From JANQQZ01 sp039187315 (GTDB lineage: Bacteria > Planctomycetota > Phycisphaerae > Phycisphaerales > UBA1924): a stretch of DNA of 18,734 bases. Under the pieces are notes generated by a model, which did no database searches, was not told where the DNA came from, and saw only the letters and a list, made by a program, of their open reading frames with translations. Numbering within the stretch: the stretch's first letter is position 1; each line of letters begins with the position of its first letter. A program made the position numbers and the translations under genes. Shown one piece after another: positions 5,243 to 12,818 of this stretch. The DNA is taken from assembly GCA_039187315.1 (NCBI GenBank), contig JBCCZQ010000060.1:1-18734 (forward strand), given 5' to 3'.

Positions 5243-7597
5243 CTAACTGGTGCAGAGGCTGTACAACGACAGGAAGCAACTGAAATCTTCCAGGCCGACT
5301 AGGCCGTCGGGCTGGAGAGGTGAGCAACTTCCCGGGAAGGTGATGTCGGCGCCCGGATCATCCACGCCCCAGAGATTCAGGAAATAGCCGTAGTCGGAGA
5401 GGTCGATGACGCCGTCGGGTTCGCCGAACCCGGGGTCGCCCGCGTTTGTGCCCGTGGTCGTGATGTCGACGAAGTCGCACGGCTGACAAGAGTCCGGCAC
5501 GCCATCAGAGTTGCCGTCGCCCGTGAACCGGTCGTAGCTCGCTGTGATGACTGTGTAGGCCGTGTTCATCCCGCACAACGTATTCGCGATGCCGATGCCG
5601 AGAGGCCGGAGCTCGACGGTGATCTCGCCGTCGGCGAATGCTGTAGCCGCGTTTGCCAGTGGCACAACAACCGGCACGGAAGTAACGACGCAGTTGGCTG
5701 GGCTGGTGATGACGATGCCCTGGTTCACGCCGTCGAGGATTAGCTCTAGCTGGTACGGCTGGAGCGGGTCGGTTTCGAAGTAGCTCCAGAGGTACTCAAT
5801 CGTGAACGTCACATCGGTGACCGGCTCATCCAGACCTGATGCGATCTGGACGAGAGGATCGAGCTGGAGATCGCCGTTCGGGAGCCGCCCCTGGGGCACG
5901 CTCGGGCTGACTTTGTTGGTGAGTTCGAGTTGGACGGTGACCCCTGGGATCGTCTCGCAGGAATCCAGCTTGAAGTTGTCATTGCAGTCGTCAAAAGACG
6001 TGGTTTGCGCATCGCAGCCATCGTGCACGCCGTTGTTGTTGCAATCAACGGGAGCGAATTGGGGGTGCCAGCCGGCGAGTGAGGGATCACTGAACTCAAT
6101 GAAGTCTGGGATGAAGTTGTCATTGCAGTCAACGGCACCGTTGCCGATCTCGACGAGATCTGGGGTCCCGTCCATATCGACGTCAGTGATCGACGGTACG
6201 CCGGTGCGGTAGTTGGCCCGATTGGGCCCGTGACGCCGGATCCACTCTGCGGCGTCGGCGTCGTTGGGTTGACCAATGGGGATGCCGAGTGGCTGCATCG
6301 TGTCTGGGTCAAGAACGTTCGGATTGGAGTAGTAGAGAAGACGCTTTTGGATCTGCCGCGAGACGAGCGTCCCAGCACTGCCGTCAGGGAATGCGTAGGC
6401 GTTTCTAAACTGCGTCGCGGCAGCCGCATCTGTATTGTGGAGTATGCCGAGCACATGGCCAAGTTCATGCCCGGCGGCGCCCGCTTCGAAGGTTGAGCCG
6501 ATCAAGCCTTGTGAGGACTGGATGCTTGCGATCCACTGATTTGGCGTGTTGACGGACCCCACATCGGCGAATCCTCCCGCTGCGTTGGGCGTCAGGAAAG
6601 GGCAGAAGTCGATCGAAAGAAACACGTCCGCCTGGAGCTCATCCCTGAGATGACCAATCTCAGGTAGCACTCGGTCTGGCGACGAGCTGTCGTAGTCCGC
6701 GACGTTCGCGAACGGCATGCCACAAGGCTCGACGAACGTCTCATAGCTATATACAAGACTCCAGCGAACATTATCGATGAGGCTGTTCGCCAACGACATG
6801 TTGAGCGCGGCAACAAGCGTCAGAAGAGCGGCTTCCGCATCCGCGGTTGCGCCACCGGCCTCAACCCGGTAGCCCGCGTTGTACGCGATGAACAGGTCAA
6901 TCATGGCCGGCGTAGACGAGGATGCTGTAACACCGCCGCTCTCAACGAAGCCGACGGTATTCTTAACGGGGTGCAGGGCATCATCCATACGGTGTTCGTG
7001 GTTCGGGTCATCACAAACTCCACATCGTGATGCGGACATGTCATCGCGCTCGGGCCCAAGCTTCGCACGCATCGACCCCGACTCGAACGATGCGACTGGC
7101 ATCGAGAGCTTCGTTGTCTCACCGCTGTCATGGATGATGCCTCGCACGGAGCCGTCAACCGAGCTGAGCACGAACCAGCCATGCCCGTGGCCCTTGAACC
7201 GTCCGAAGCCGTGCCATCCGCGGCCGTCCAGTGCGACGGAGAGTTCGTTGAACACGCCGATTCGCGGTCCCTGGGCGGTGGGTAGCACGAGGAGGGGCCA
7301 GTCGTCAGAAGATGAGCGAATGGCCGCGTTTCCGACTGCATCGAGTGTGGTGCGAGCCAACACTGTGCGACGCACGGCGGGACCCTGCGCAGGTTCTGCG
7401 ACCCGAGATGACTCTGCGCGCGAGGAATCGGTTTCGAGCAAAGGCAGTGGCACGTTCGAGGCATGCGCCTGGGTCGAAAGGACCATCAACGCAATGAGCG
7501 CCTTGGCTGCTGTGCGCGCCGCCAAGATTTGCTGGAGCCAACAGGCCACGCTTCGGGTCCAGTGAGGGGTAACGGAAGATGTGCAAGTTATGCTCAT
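5243..7597 (-). CDS. Exported metzincin-like zinc metalloprotease with dockerin-like C-terminus
   Basis: A 784-residue protein that should hydrolyse extracellular protein. A long signal peptide ends near residue 46 (ALIALMVLSTQAHA, cut before SNV). The catalytic motif is HELGHVLGILH at 377-387, matching the metzincin pattern HExxHxxGxxH (His377, Glu378, His381, His387). The downstream YYSNPNV...GIPIG resembles the reprolysin/M72-like pattern YSNPxV...GxPxG. Residues ~472-548 carry aspartate-rich repeats (DCNDNFIPD, DCNNNGVHDGCD, DCNDNFKLDSCE) like calcium-binding thrombospondin-3-type loops. Residues ~697-784 form a two-repeat dockerin-like module (GEPDGVIDLSDYGYFLNLW, PDGLVGLEDFSCFLSLY). The start at 7597 is chosen for GGAG 6 bases upstream; farther upstream starts would bury the signal peptide. 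The expected Met-turn methionine appears to be Val412. Possible substrate of the type II system nearby. Confidence 0.85.
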   Translation of the reverse strand: MSITCTSSVTPHWTRSVACWLQQILAARTAAKALIALMVLSTQAHASNVPLPLLETDSSRAESSRVAEPAQGPAVRRTVLARTTLDAVGNAAIRSSSDDWPLLVLPTAQGPRIGVFNELSVALDGRGWHGFGRFKGHGHGWFVLSSVDGSVRGIIHDSGETTKLSMPVASFESGSMRAKLGPERDDMSASRCGVCDDPNHEHRMDDALHPVKNTVGFVESGGVTASSSTPAMIDLFIAYNAGYRVEAGGATADAEAALLTLVAALNMSLANSLIDNVRWSLVYSYETFVEPCGMPFANVADYDSSSPDRVLPEIGHLRDELQADVFLSIDFCPFLTPNAAGGFADVGSVNTPNQWIASIQSSQGLIGSTFEAGAAGHELGHVLGILHNTDAAAATQFRNAYAFPDGSAGTLVSRQIQKRLLYYSNPNVLDPDTMQPLGIPIGQPNDADAAEWIRRHGPNRANYRTGVPSITDVDMDGTPDLVEIGNGAVDCNDNFIPDFIEFSDPSLAGWHPQFAPVDCNNNGVHDGCDAQTTSFDDCNDNFKLDSCETIPGVTVQLELTNKVSPSVPQGRLPNGDLQLDPLVQIASGLDEPVTDVTFTIEYLWSYFETDPLQPYQLELILDGVNQGIVITSPANCVVTSVPVVVPLANAATAFADGEITVELRPLGIGIANTLCGMNTAYTVITASYDRFTGDGNSDGVPDSCQPCDFVDITTTGTNAGDPGFGEPDGVIDLSDYGYFLNLWGVDDPGADITFPGSCSPLQPDGLVGLEDFSCFLSLYSLCTS

Positions 7598-7724
7598 GAC
7601 AATCTCCATTGTGCATGCTGAAATGCAATGCCGACTGGATAGGAAATGGGTCCCGGTAGCTCTTGGCGACGAGCGGATGTATCTGTTCATCTAGAAGCTC
7701 ATGCCGGTGCTGCCAACCGACGAC

Positions 7725-7737
7725 CACTTGTCAAGTG
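7725..7737. promoter_or_regulatory. Perfect palindrome overlapping a TTGACA box upstream of the protease gene
   Basis: CACTTGTCAAGTG is a 6+1+6 perfect palindrome about 130 bases upstream of the protease start. On the minus strand it contains TTGACA (7734-7729), a consensus -35 box, although no good -10 box follows. An operator over a promoter is a reasonable but unproven reading. Confidence 0.35.
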
Positions 7738-7775
7738 TCCTGAACGTGGTGCAGCGGAGGCCAACTATTTCGCAT
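7731..7775 (-). CDS. Possible 14-residue leader peptide upstream of the protease gene
   Basis: On the minus strand a strong GAGGAG (7786-7781) lies 5 bases before ATG at 7775, which opens a 14-codon frame (MRNSWPPLHHVQDT) ending in TGA at 7733-7731. The ribosome site is the best in this spacer, but the frame is tiny, has no known homologue and may be chance. If real it would be a leader peptide of the protease transcript. No regulatory codon run stands out beyond two prolines and two histidines. Confidence 0.25.
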   Translation of the reverse strand: MRNSWPPLHHVQDT

Positions 7776-7840
7776 CATGTCTCCTCTGTGGCAATCGATA
7801 CAGCACGAATACAGCGCAGCACTGATGCGCGGTGAGCAGT

Positions 7841-9259
7841 TCACGGATGCCACGGCGCCGGCCCCAGGTCGACGCCTACAAGCGTGCCGTTCTGGTTCCA
7901 ATCACTGATCGCGGCGAAGAAGGCAGAAACGTCCGCGGCGTCCACGACGTCGTCGCCGTTGACATCACCCTCGAGGTAGGTCCCGGGCCCCATGGCGTTG
8001 TCATACCAAGCGTCGAGGAATGCTGCGAGATCGGGCTCGTCGTAGTCTCTGACCTCGATCAGCCCGTCGTTATTGAAATCGATGATGGCGGTGAGCGTGC
8101 CGAAGTCGTAGATGCGGTGGATGCCCTCGGCGCCATACTTGAAGCTGTAGTCAAACTGATACGGAGCTTGTTCATTCTGGCGGCGCCACTGCGAGTTCGT
8201 AGCCAGCCCGTCGATCCAGGGCACCCAGCCCTCAGACTGGATACGCCGCAGATCGGGGAACTGCCACTCTTGGCCTTCAGATGCGCCACACTGTACATGG
8301 TGGCCGTTGAACATCACGCCGAGTTGCGTCGCCATCGGGTCGACGGGCTCGCTCAGTCCGAAGCGCGAGACCACAAAGCTAAAGAGCGCAACGAACGGGC
8401 TGGCGGCTACCGCGCCCGGGTCGGGCGTCTTCTGGCCGCCACACCCGTTGCCCGGGCCGATGTTCGGGATCGCCTCGCCGCCGAAGCGGATCTTGCCCGC
8501 GTAATCCGGGCTGTGCTGGAAGGTGGCCATGGTGGGCCAGTCCGGACCGGACGCATCGAGCCAATACTCCTTCACACCGACATCCATCCACGGCTTGACG
8601 TTTCGGTAGAACGCGCACACGTCGGCCAGCACGGTCGGGTCCGGATACCGGGCGCCGGTCATCGACCATTCGCATGGATCATTGATCGGATAGCCGGCGT
8701 ACACGCCGAGTGACACCGGATCGCCAAGCTCATTTTTTTCGGCAAGCCAAGCGGCGACAAACATCTCGAAGCCATCGCGCTTCCATTCGGGCATCGGCCA
8801 CCATTGCGAGGACGTCATCGGGCCGCCCCGAAGGCTCCCCGCCGGCAGGCGCATCACCATGCGGCGGTATCCGAGGTCGTACGCCACATCGAGTTGGTTC
8901 AGCAGCCAGTCAAAAACGTCGGGGATGCCGTTGAGGTCGTCATCGGTCGGCGGACCGTCGGGATTCTCGAAGTCATCGTCGTACCAAGAAGGCGAGATCC
9001 CGAGCGGGTTGTTCGGATTGCCGTTGCGCAGTTGGAGCACGACCACAGGGCGTCGATCCGGTTTCAGCGCCCATCCCTCCGGCGCCTGGAACGGCCCTAC
9101 CGATACACCCGCGCAGCTCAGTGGCGGGCAGTTCTCGCCGAATGGGTTGATATCGATGCTGTCGATCGGTTGTTGGGGCGTTCCCGTTTGCGCCGATGCG
9201 ACACAAGCGGTCATGCATGACGCCGCGACCAGACCCGTTGCCGTGAACTTGATACCCAC
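7841..9259 (-). CDS. Exported protein of unknown function with dockerin-like C-terminus
   Basis: A 472-residue protein with a signal peptide at residues 1-24 (TGLVAASCMTACVASAQ, cut near TGT). The central ~60-390 region has alternating hydrophobic strands and helices with aromatic-rich stretches (GVYAGYPIND, KEYWLDASGPDW, IRFGGEAIPN), compatible with a TIM-barrel-like hydrolase fold, but no family is recognised and no catalytic pair can be named. Residues ~392-460 form a dockerin-like pair of EF-hand-type loops (DFNNDGLIEVRDYDEPDLAAFL and GDVNGDDVVDAADVSAFF; aspartates at the calcium positions). The start is GTG at 9259, with GAAAGG about 8 bases upstream and the signal peptide directly after. 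It shares its strand with the protease gene, 243 bases apart, probably with its own promoter. It could be a polysaccharide-active enzyme; this is inference. Confidence 0.8.
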   Translation of the reverse strand: MGIKFTATGLVAASCMTACVASAQTGTPQQPIDSIDINPFGENCPPLSCAGVSVGPFQAPEGWALKPDRRPVVVLQLRNGNPNNPLGISPSWYDDDFENPDGPPTDDDLNGIPDVFDWLLNQLDVAYDLGYRRMVMRLPAGSLRGGPMTSSQWWPMPEWKRDGFEMFVAAWLAEKNELGDPVSLGVYAGYPINDPCEWSMTGARYPDPTVLADVCAFYRNVKPWMDVGVKEYWLDASGPDWPTMATFQHSPDYAGKIRFGGEAIPNIGPGNGCGGQKTPDPGAVAASPFVALFSFVVSRFGLSEPVDPMATQLGVMFNGHHVQCGASEGQEWQFPDLRRIQSEGWVPWIDGLATNSQWRRQNEQAPYQFDYSFKYGAEGIHRIYDFGTLTAIIDFNNDGLIEVRDYDEPDLAAFLDAWYDNAMGPGTYLEGDVNGDDVVDAADVSAFFAAISDWNQNGTLVGVDLGPAPWHP

Positions 9260-9603
9260 GATGTGTGCCTTTCAGAAGAAGTGTTGGCTACCTCGCCGTC
9301 TTCTCTGCTTTCGCGAAGAGCGGCGGCCCGCGATCACGATGTCTGCAGCGTAAATGGATCGAGTCGATAACCGATAGCGTTCTGCGATATCGGTTACTAA
9401 AGTTCAATAAAGGCATCATGGATATCGCTACATCGGGGTGGTGCTACTCGGCGAGGAGTCGCGGATGTGTAGGACCTTGTTTGAATGGCGTTCCATGAGC
9501 TTTCGTAACTCTATGTGGATCCCTCCGAAAATGGGGATTGTTCGAGGGCGGCTGATGAGTACCGTCGTAGAGTCGCAGTGGATGGACCTACGGAGACCCG
9601 ACC
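9260..9603. other. Divergent spacer between the exported-protein gene and the ArsR-like regulator
   Basis: Nothing in this 344-base spacer looks like a conserved gene; two short open frames on opposite strands overlap each other and lack ribosome sites. The notable content is the inverted repeat at 9368-9396. A loose TTGAAT box on the plus strand near 9480, upstream of the regulator, is too weak to call as a promoter. Confidence 0.45.
9368..9396. promoter_or_regulatory. 9-bp inverted repeat, candidate operator of the ArsR-like regulator
   Basis: TAACCGATA (9368-9376) and TATCGGTTA (9388-9396) are exact complements around an 11-base spacer, giving half-sites about two helical turns apart centre to centre. 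The repeat lies about 110 bases upstream of the exported-protein start and 210 bases upstream of the regulator start. Winged-helix ArsR dimers bind such interrupted palindromes, so it is a natural candidate site, but this is untested inference. Confidence 0.5.
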
Positions 9604-10005
9604 GTGTCCGCCGAAGACCCGAACACGCTGACACCACGCTCACACCGTGAACTCGACGATGTCCTCGCGCTCTGCCTGACGGGAAGCCGTCTCGATGTCC
9701 TGTTGTTACTGATGATCCGTCCGCATACGTGCAAAGACATCACGGCGTCGCTGAATATCGAAGCGTCGCACCTCAGCCATTTGCTGCACGCATTGAAAGA
9801 GCACGAGCTGATCGTCGGACGCCAGGTGGGGCGGGAGCGGGCGTACCGAGCGACCGACCGGGTTAGCCTTGGCTATGAAGGGCCGGCGCCATTAGTGCGT
9901 ATCCGTCTAGAAGGCGGCATGCTCGTCACGATCCAGCTGCCTGCGCCGGTCCGGTCTGAAGCCAACGGGCATCGATCGGCCTCAGCATCTCGACGTGCCC
10001 CGTAG
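9604..10005 (+). CDS. ArsR-like winged-helix transcriptional regulator
   Basis: A 133-residue protein starting at GTG 9604, with CGGAG about 8 bases upstream. Residues ~14-85 show the ArsR-type winged helix-turn-helix: LALCLTGSRLDVLLLLMIRPHTCKDITASL, recognition helix EASHLSHLLHALKEHELIV, then the wing GRQVGRERAYRATD. The ArsR alpha-3 metal box (ELCVCD) is not matched; only one cysteine sits nearby (HTCKDI), so metal sensing is not indicated. The C-terminal ~45 residues (VRIRLEGGMLVTIQLP) may be a small beta extension. It diverges from the exported-protein gene and may regulate it through the inverted repeat in the spacer. Its stop lies three bases from the end of the convergent small gene. 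Confidence 0.78.
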   Translation: MSAEDPNTLTPRSHRELDDVLALCLTGSRLDVLLLLMIRPHTCKDITASLNIEASHLSHLLHALKEHELIVGRQVGRERAYRATDRVSLGYEGPAPLVRIRLEGGMLVTIQLPAPVRSEANGHRSASASRRAP

Positions 10006-10008
10006 CCA

Positions 10009-10257
10009 TCAAGGCGCACGGAGCACGGGCGTGACGATTGAGATCAGTCGTTGGTCGGCATCGAAGGCCCGTAACGCATCTTCGGTGTCCCGACGCCGAT
10101 TCGTGTCAAGACCGTCGTACTCGGCGAGCCAGTCTTCGGCGGTCCGTGGATCTCCGGACCCACGCGCGGCTTCGTTGCTTTTCCAGCACGCGAACGCCGC
10201 CGCGGCCAGCAGCCGACGGACTTCGGGATCGCGAGCGTGTCTTGGCGGAGCGTTCAT
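10009..10257 (-). CDS. Small hypothetical protein, 82 residues
   Basis: The protein (MNAPPRHARDPEVRRLLAAAAFACWKS...) is charged and mostly helical by composition, with no signal peptide, membrane segment or recognised domain. Codon choice, with third positions mostly G or C, resembles neighbouring genes, which argues for a real gene. It lies 77 bases downstream of the TPR lipoprotein gene on the same strand and could be the tail of the secretion operon, although the gap is larger than any inside that operon. The ATG at 10257 has no strong Shine-Dalgarno. Function unknown. Confidence 0.5.
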   Translation of the reverse strand: MNAPPRHARDPEVRRLLAAAAFACWKSNEAARGSGDPRTAEDWLAEYDGLDTNRRRDTEDALRAFDADQRLISIVTPVLRAP

Positions 10258-10334
10258 TACGGTAGGCTAGAGCGCGAGGGTCGCGGATGCTGGCTGCATG
10301 CCTGTCTCATGATGACTGCAAACAACTCAAAAGT

Positions 10335-10925
10335 CTAGATATTATCGCGGCCCAAGGCGAGTTGTTGCTTCGCCCAGTCGCGCCACGCATCGCTTTCTCC
10401 TCGCAGGGCGATCTCGCGAAGAAACTCCCCGGTTCGGTCGTCGGCTCGATCGAACCTCAGCTGAGCCCGCGTAAGCCCCTGGATCGACCCGATGTGGCCG
10501 GGGTACGCCTCCAAAGCCGATTCGTACGCGAGGATGGCGTCGTCGACCCGGCCGGCGCGTTCGAGGGTGAGGCCGAGGTTCTTGCGGGGGTCGGGGTGGC
10601 CGGGCATCAGCTTGCGTGCCCACTCGAACTCGGTCGCGGCGTCGTACAGGTCGCCCCGTTCCAAAAACAACGCCCCAAGATTGTTGTGGGCCGGGCCGTG
10701 GTAGAGGTCGGCAGTCAGGGCTTCGCGGAGCAACGCTTCGGCTGCTTCGGGATCCTTCGCCGCCACACTCGCCGCTTGCTGCGTGAGCGCTCGCGCCCGA
10801 TCCGGATCACGGGCCGTCGTATCACCGGGCATGTAGGGTCCCCGCGCATCGCCGGCAGCGCAGCCGGCAAGCAGGCATGCGAGTGCAATAAGGCCGAGTC
10901 TTGTGCAAGAATTCCCGCGGTTCAT
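10335..10925 (-). CDS. TPR-repeat outer-membrane lipoprotein, possible secretin pilotin
   Basis: A 196-residue protein with a lipoprotein signal: basic start, hydrophobic core and lipobox LAGC with the lipidated cysteine at residue 22. Residues ~45-155 contain tandem tetratricopeptide repeats (AEALLREALTADLYHGPAHNNLGALFLERGDLYDAATEFEWARKL split over two repeats, then NLGLTLERAGRVDDAILAYESALEAYPGH). TPR lipoproteins of the PilF/PilW type are pilotins that help secretins assemble in the outer membrane. The start at 10925 overlaps the upstream GspM-like gene's stop as ATGA, placing it inside the secretion operon. A pilotin role for this operon's GspD is therefore plausible but inferred. It could instead be a general assembly scaffold. 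Confidence 0.75.
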   Translation of the reverse strand: MNRGNSCTRLGLIALACLLAGCAAGDARGPYMPGDTTARDPDRARALTQQAASVAAKDPEAAEALLREALTADLYHGPAHNNLGALFLERGDLYDAATEFEWARKLMPGHPDPRKNLGLTLERAGRVDDAILAYESALEAYPGHIGSIQGLTRAQLRFDRADDRTGEFLREIALRGESDAWRDWAKQQLALGRDNI

Positions 10926-11446
10926 GATGCTTCTCCGTCGGGGTCCAGATAATCGGCTGTGAGCCAGAGGCGGGCGCCGTACCGGCCCGCGCCTTCGCGG
11001 GGCCGATGCTTGAGTTCGATCCGCAGAGGCAGCCAGGGGGCGATGTCCGGATCGCAGGCGTCCAGCAGCCGGCCGAGTTCAGCGGGCGTGAGCGGAGAGA
11101 GCGAGACCAGCGTGACCCGGCGTCGGACGGGAATCCCGCTCCGCTCGCCCGAGATCAAGCGATCGGACTCGGTGCGGAGCTCTTGGAGCGCGCCCGCGGG
11201 CAGGTCGGCGGCGACGAGCGCTTCGCGCAGCGACGGCAGCAGGCTCTCGGTCTGGTCTTGCATCACCAAGTCCGTCTGGACGTTGGTGCGCAGGCTTCGC
11301 AGCTCAGAGGCGGCGGCTCGGCTCTGCACGAGCCGTTGCTGTTCCCGTACAAGCCGGTCTTCATGCTGCCGCAGCCAGCCTGCCGCCCACACGGCTTGGA
11401 GCCCCACAAGAAGAAGCAAGATTGCAGGAACGAGGAAAGCTCTCAT
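10922..11446 (-). CDS. GspM/PilO-like assembly-platform protein
   Basis: A 174-residue bitopic inner-membrane protein: one N-terminal transmembrane helix (residues ~4-24, FLVPAILLLLVGLQAVWAAG), then a coiled-coil-like stretch (HEDRLVREQQRLVQSRAAASEL), then a periplasmic domain with beta-alpha-beta character (RVTLVSLSPLTPAELGRLLDA). This architecture, size and position match GspM/PilO, which pair with GspL/PilN in the assembly platform. Sequence identity to a named family member cannot be judged by eye. The start at 11446 is chosen for GGAGG six bases upstream and an ATGA overlap with the preceding stop; the long frame upstream of it is a shadow of the preceding gene. Confidence 0.65.
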   Translation of the reverse strand: MRAFLVPAILLLLVGLQAVWAAGWLRQHEDRLVREQQRLVQSRAAASELRSLRTNVQTDLVMQDQTESLLPSLREALVAADLPAGALQELRTESDRLISGERSGIPVRRRVTLVSLSPLTPAELGRLLDACDPDIAPWLPLRIELKHRPREGAGRYGARLWLTADYLDPDGEAS

Positions 11447-12297
11447 GACGCGCCTCCGTCCTCGATCGAGCACTCCAGACGCAGACGAATGCCATCGCGT
11501 TCGCGTTGCATGTCCTGCGGCCAGACCGTCCAGCCCTCGGGCGAATCGATCGACGCCATGAACGACTCCACACTCGCCATCGAGGGCAGCGTGAGCGTCG
11601 CGTGGACATACTCTCCCGTAGCACTGAGATCGTGCACGCGGACCGAGTCGTCGTCGGGCCACATAGCGGCGAATCGGGCGAGGGAGACGGCGGCGTTGCC
11701 GGGCGCGCGTTCGCCAGACCGGGCGCGGGCGGCGGATCGGAGCTGGCGCAGCTCCGCTTCGAGCCGGAGTTGCACCGGTGTGCCCGAGCTGGTCGCGAAC
11801 GGGAAGAGTTCGCCCGCGATCTGGGCGCGTGCCTCGCGGGTACCGGCCGAAGCGGCGTTGAGCGCTGTGATTCGCCGCGCCGTACCGAGCCAGAGCAGTG
11901 CCGAGACCGCAACACCTGCCGCGATACACGTCAAGGAACGGGCGCGGCGCCACCGCCGGACCCGCACAGGCTCGAACGGGCCGGTGAGCAGGTTCATCCG
12001 GTCGAGCGGCGTTCGCTCTGGCACATACGCGGGCGGTGCGGTCGGTGTCAGACTGGTGGCGTTCGTTCCGATCTCGTCGGCGAGGCGCCGGCGTTCAATT
12101 GCGCAGCCGACGATCGTTTGCCGATCCGCACGGACAAACTCCGCGTGCACGGATTCCAGTGGGACGGGGAGTTCCGCTTCCATGAGCGAGAGCAATCGTC
12201 GCCGGTGGAGTCGGCGCCGGGCAGCGTGCGGCAGCGTTTCCACGCCGCGAACCCACCAGTAGACCACTTCGGACGAGATGCGTTGTGCGCCGGTCAC
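11443..12297 (-). CDS. GspL/PilN-like assembly-platform protein
   Basis: A 284-residue protein that probably links the cytoplasmic ATPase to the membrane platform. It has an N-terminal cytoplasmic part (~1-110), a motif MNLLTGPFEP at 101-110 recalling the INLLP motif of PilN, a transmembrane helix at ~121-139 (SLTCIAAGVAVSALLWLG), and a coiled-coil plus periplasmic beta-alpha domain to the end (VHDLSATGEYVHATLTLPS). Full-length GspL has a larger actin-like cytoplasmic domain (about 400 residues in total), so this is a short version closer to PilN plus an extra N-terminus. The start is GTG at 12297, with AGGAG seven bases upstream, overlapping the previous stop as GTGA. Order and topology support the call more than sequence does. 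Confidence 0.62.
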   Translation of the reverse strand: MTGAQRISSEVVYWWVRGVETLPHAARRRLHRRRLLSLMEAELPVPLESVHAEFVRADRQTIVGCAIERRRLADEIGTNATSLTPTAPPAYVPERTPLDRMNLLTGPFEPVRVRRWRRARSLTCIAAGVAVSALLWLGTARRITALNAASAGTREARAQIAGELFPFATSSGTPVQLRLEAELRQLRSAARARSGERAPGNAAVSLARFAAMWPDDDSVRVHDLSATGEYVHATLTLPSMASVESFMASIDSPEGWTVWPQDMQRERDGIRLRLECSIEDGGAS

Positions 12298-12818
12298 GGC
12301 CGGTCTCCTCTGTCGCGTCCCGACAGCGCGAGTTCGTAGGTCTGTTCGTCGCGTAGGAGCGAGACCGAGCGATCGCCGATGGCGACCACGGTGTACGCCC
12401 CGATCGTCTCGCCGACACGCACGATGACAAGCCGTCCCCGCCGCGGGTCATCGAACGCGGCTTGTCGAATCGGTGCGGCGCTCGCGTCCGTGCCGATCCC
12501 AACGAGCCGGAACGTCGGCGGCCGCGGCCGGGGTGTGGGCTGAGGTGGCGGTTCGGGCTCGGGTGCTTGAGCCAACTTTGCCGCGGGCCAGAGGTCGATC
12601 TCGAACGTCGAGGCCGAGATCTCGGTTTCGACAGCGTGCCGGAGCGCTTCAGGCCGATCAATAGGACGACTCACGTCCGGACCCAGGCCTGTATCACGAG
12701 ATTGCACTACCGGTGCAAACGCCCATGCCGCAACCGCGGCGCACGCTGCGGCGCCCGCGAGCGTTGTGACCGTTACGCCGAGCCGGTGCCGCCGGATGGG
12801 ATCAGCTGGGAATCGCAT
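12294..12818 (-). CDS. GspC/PilP-like inner-membrane linker protein
   Basis: A 174-residue bitopic protein with one N-terminal transmembrane helix (~13-35), a proline-rich linker (~86-101, PEPEPPPQPTPRPRPP) and a small beta domain (~102-165: FRLVGIGTD ... RLVIVRVGETIGAYTVVAIGDRSVSL, in part). This is the layout of GspC homology-region and PilP proteins, which link the platform to the secretin in the periplasm. The pattern F-x-L-x-G-[IT]-x ... [VL]-x-x-G-[ED]-x-[IV]-x-x-[YF]-x-[VL] fits that family. The start at 12818 lies 17 bases inside the gspK gene and is the first ATG before the hydrophobic helix. In classical operons gspC precedes gspD; here it follows gspK. Confidence 0.62.
   Translation of the reverse strand: MRFPADPIRRHRLGVTVTTLAGAAACAAVAAWAFAPVVQSRDTGLGPDVSRPIDRPEALRHAVETEISASTFEIDLWPAAKLAQAPEPEPPPQPTPRPRPPTFRLVGIGTDASAAPIRQAAFDDPRRGRLVIVRVGETIGAYTVVAIGDRSVSLLRDEQTYELALSGRDRGDRP

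Noticed and set aside
7305..7727. Minus-strand frame upstream of and overlapping the protease start
   Set aside because: Different frame from the protease, no good start, and it overlaps the signal-peptide coding region.
7832..8713. Plus-strand open frame of 293 codons
   Set aside because: It is antisense to the dockerin-bearing exported protein, which has a signal peptide and recognisable modules; the frame is a GC-rich shadow.
9428..9650. Overlapping short frames on both strands in the regulator spacer
   Set aside because: No ribosome site, no domain, and they run into the regulator gene start.
11006..12262. Plus-strand open frame of 418 codons
   Set aside because: Antisense to the GspM-like and GspL-like genes; low-complexity Arg/Ser-rich composition and no domain.
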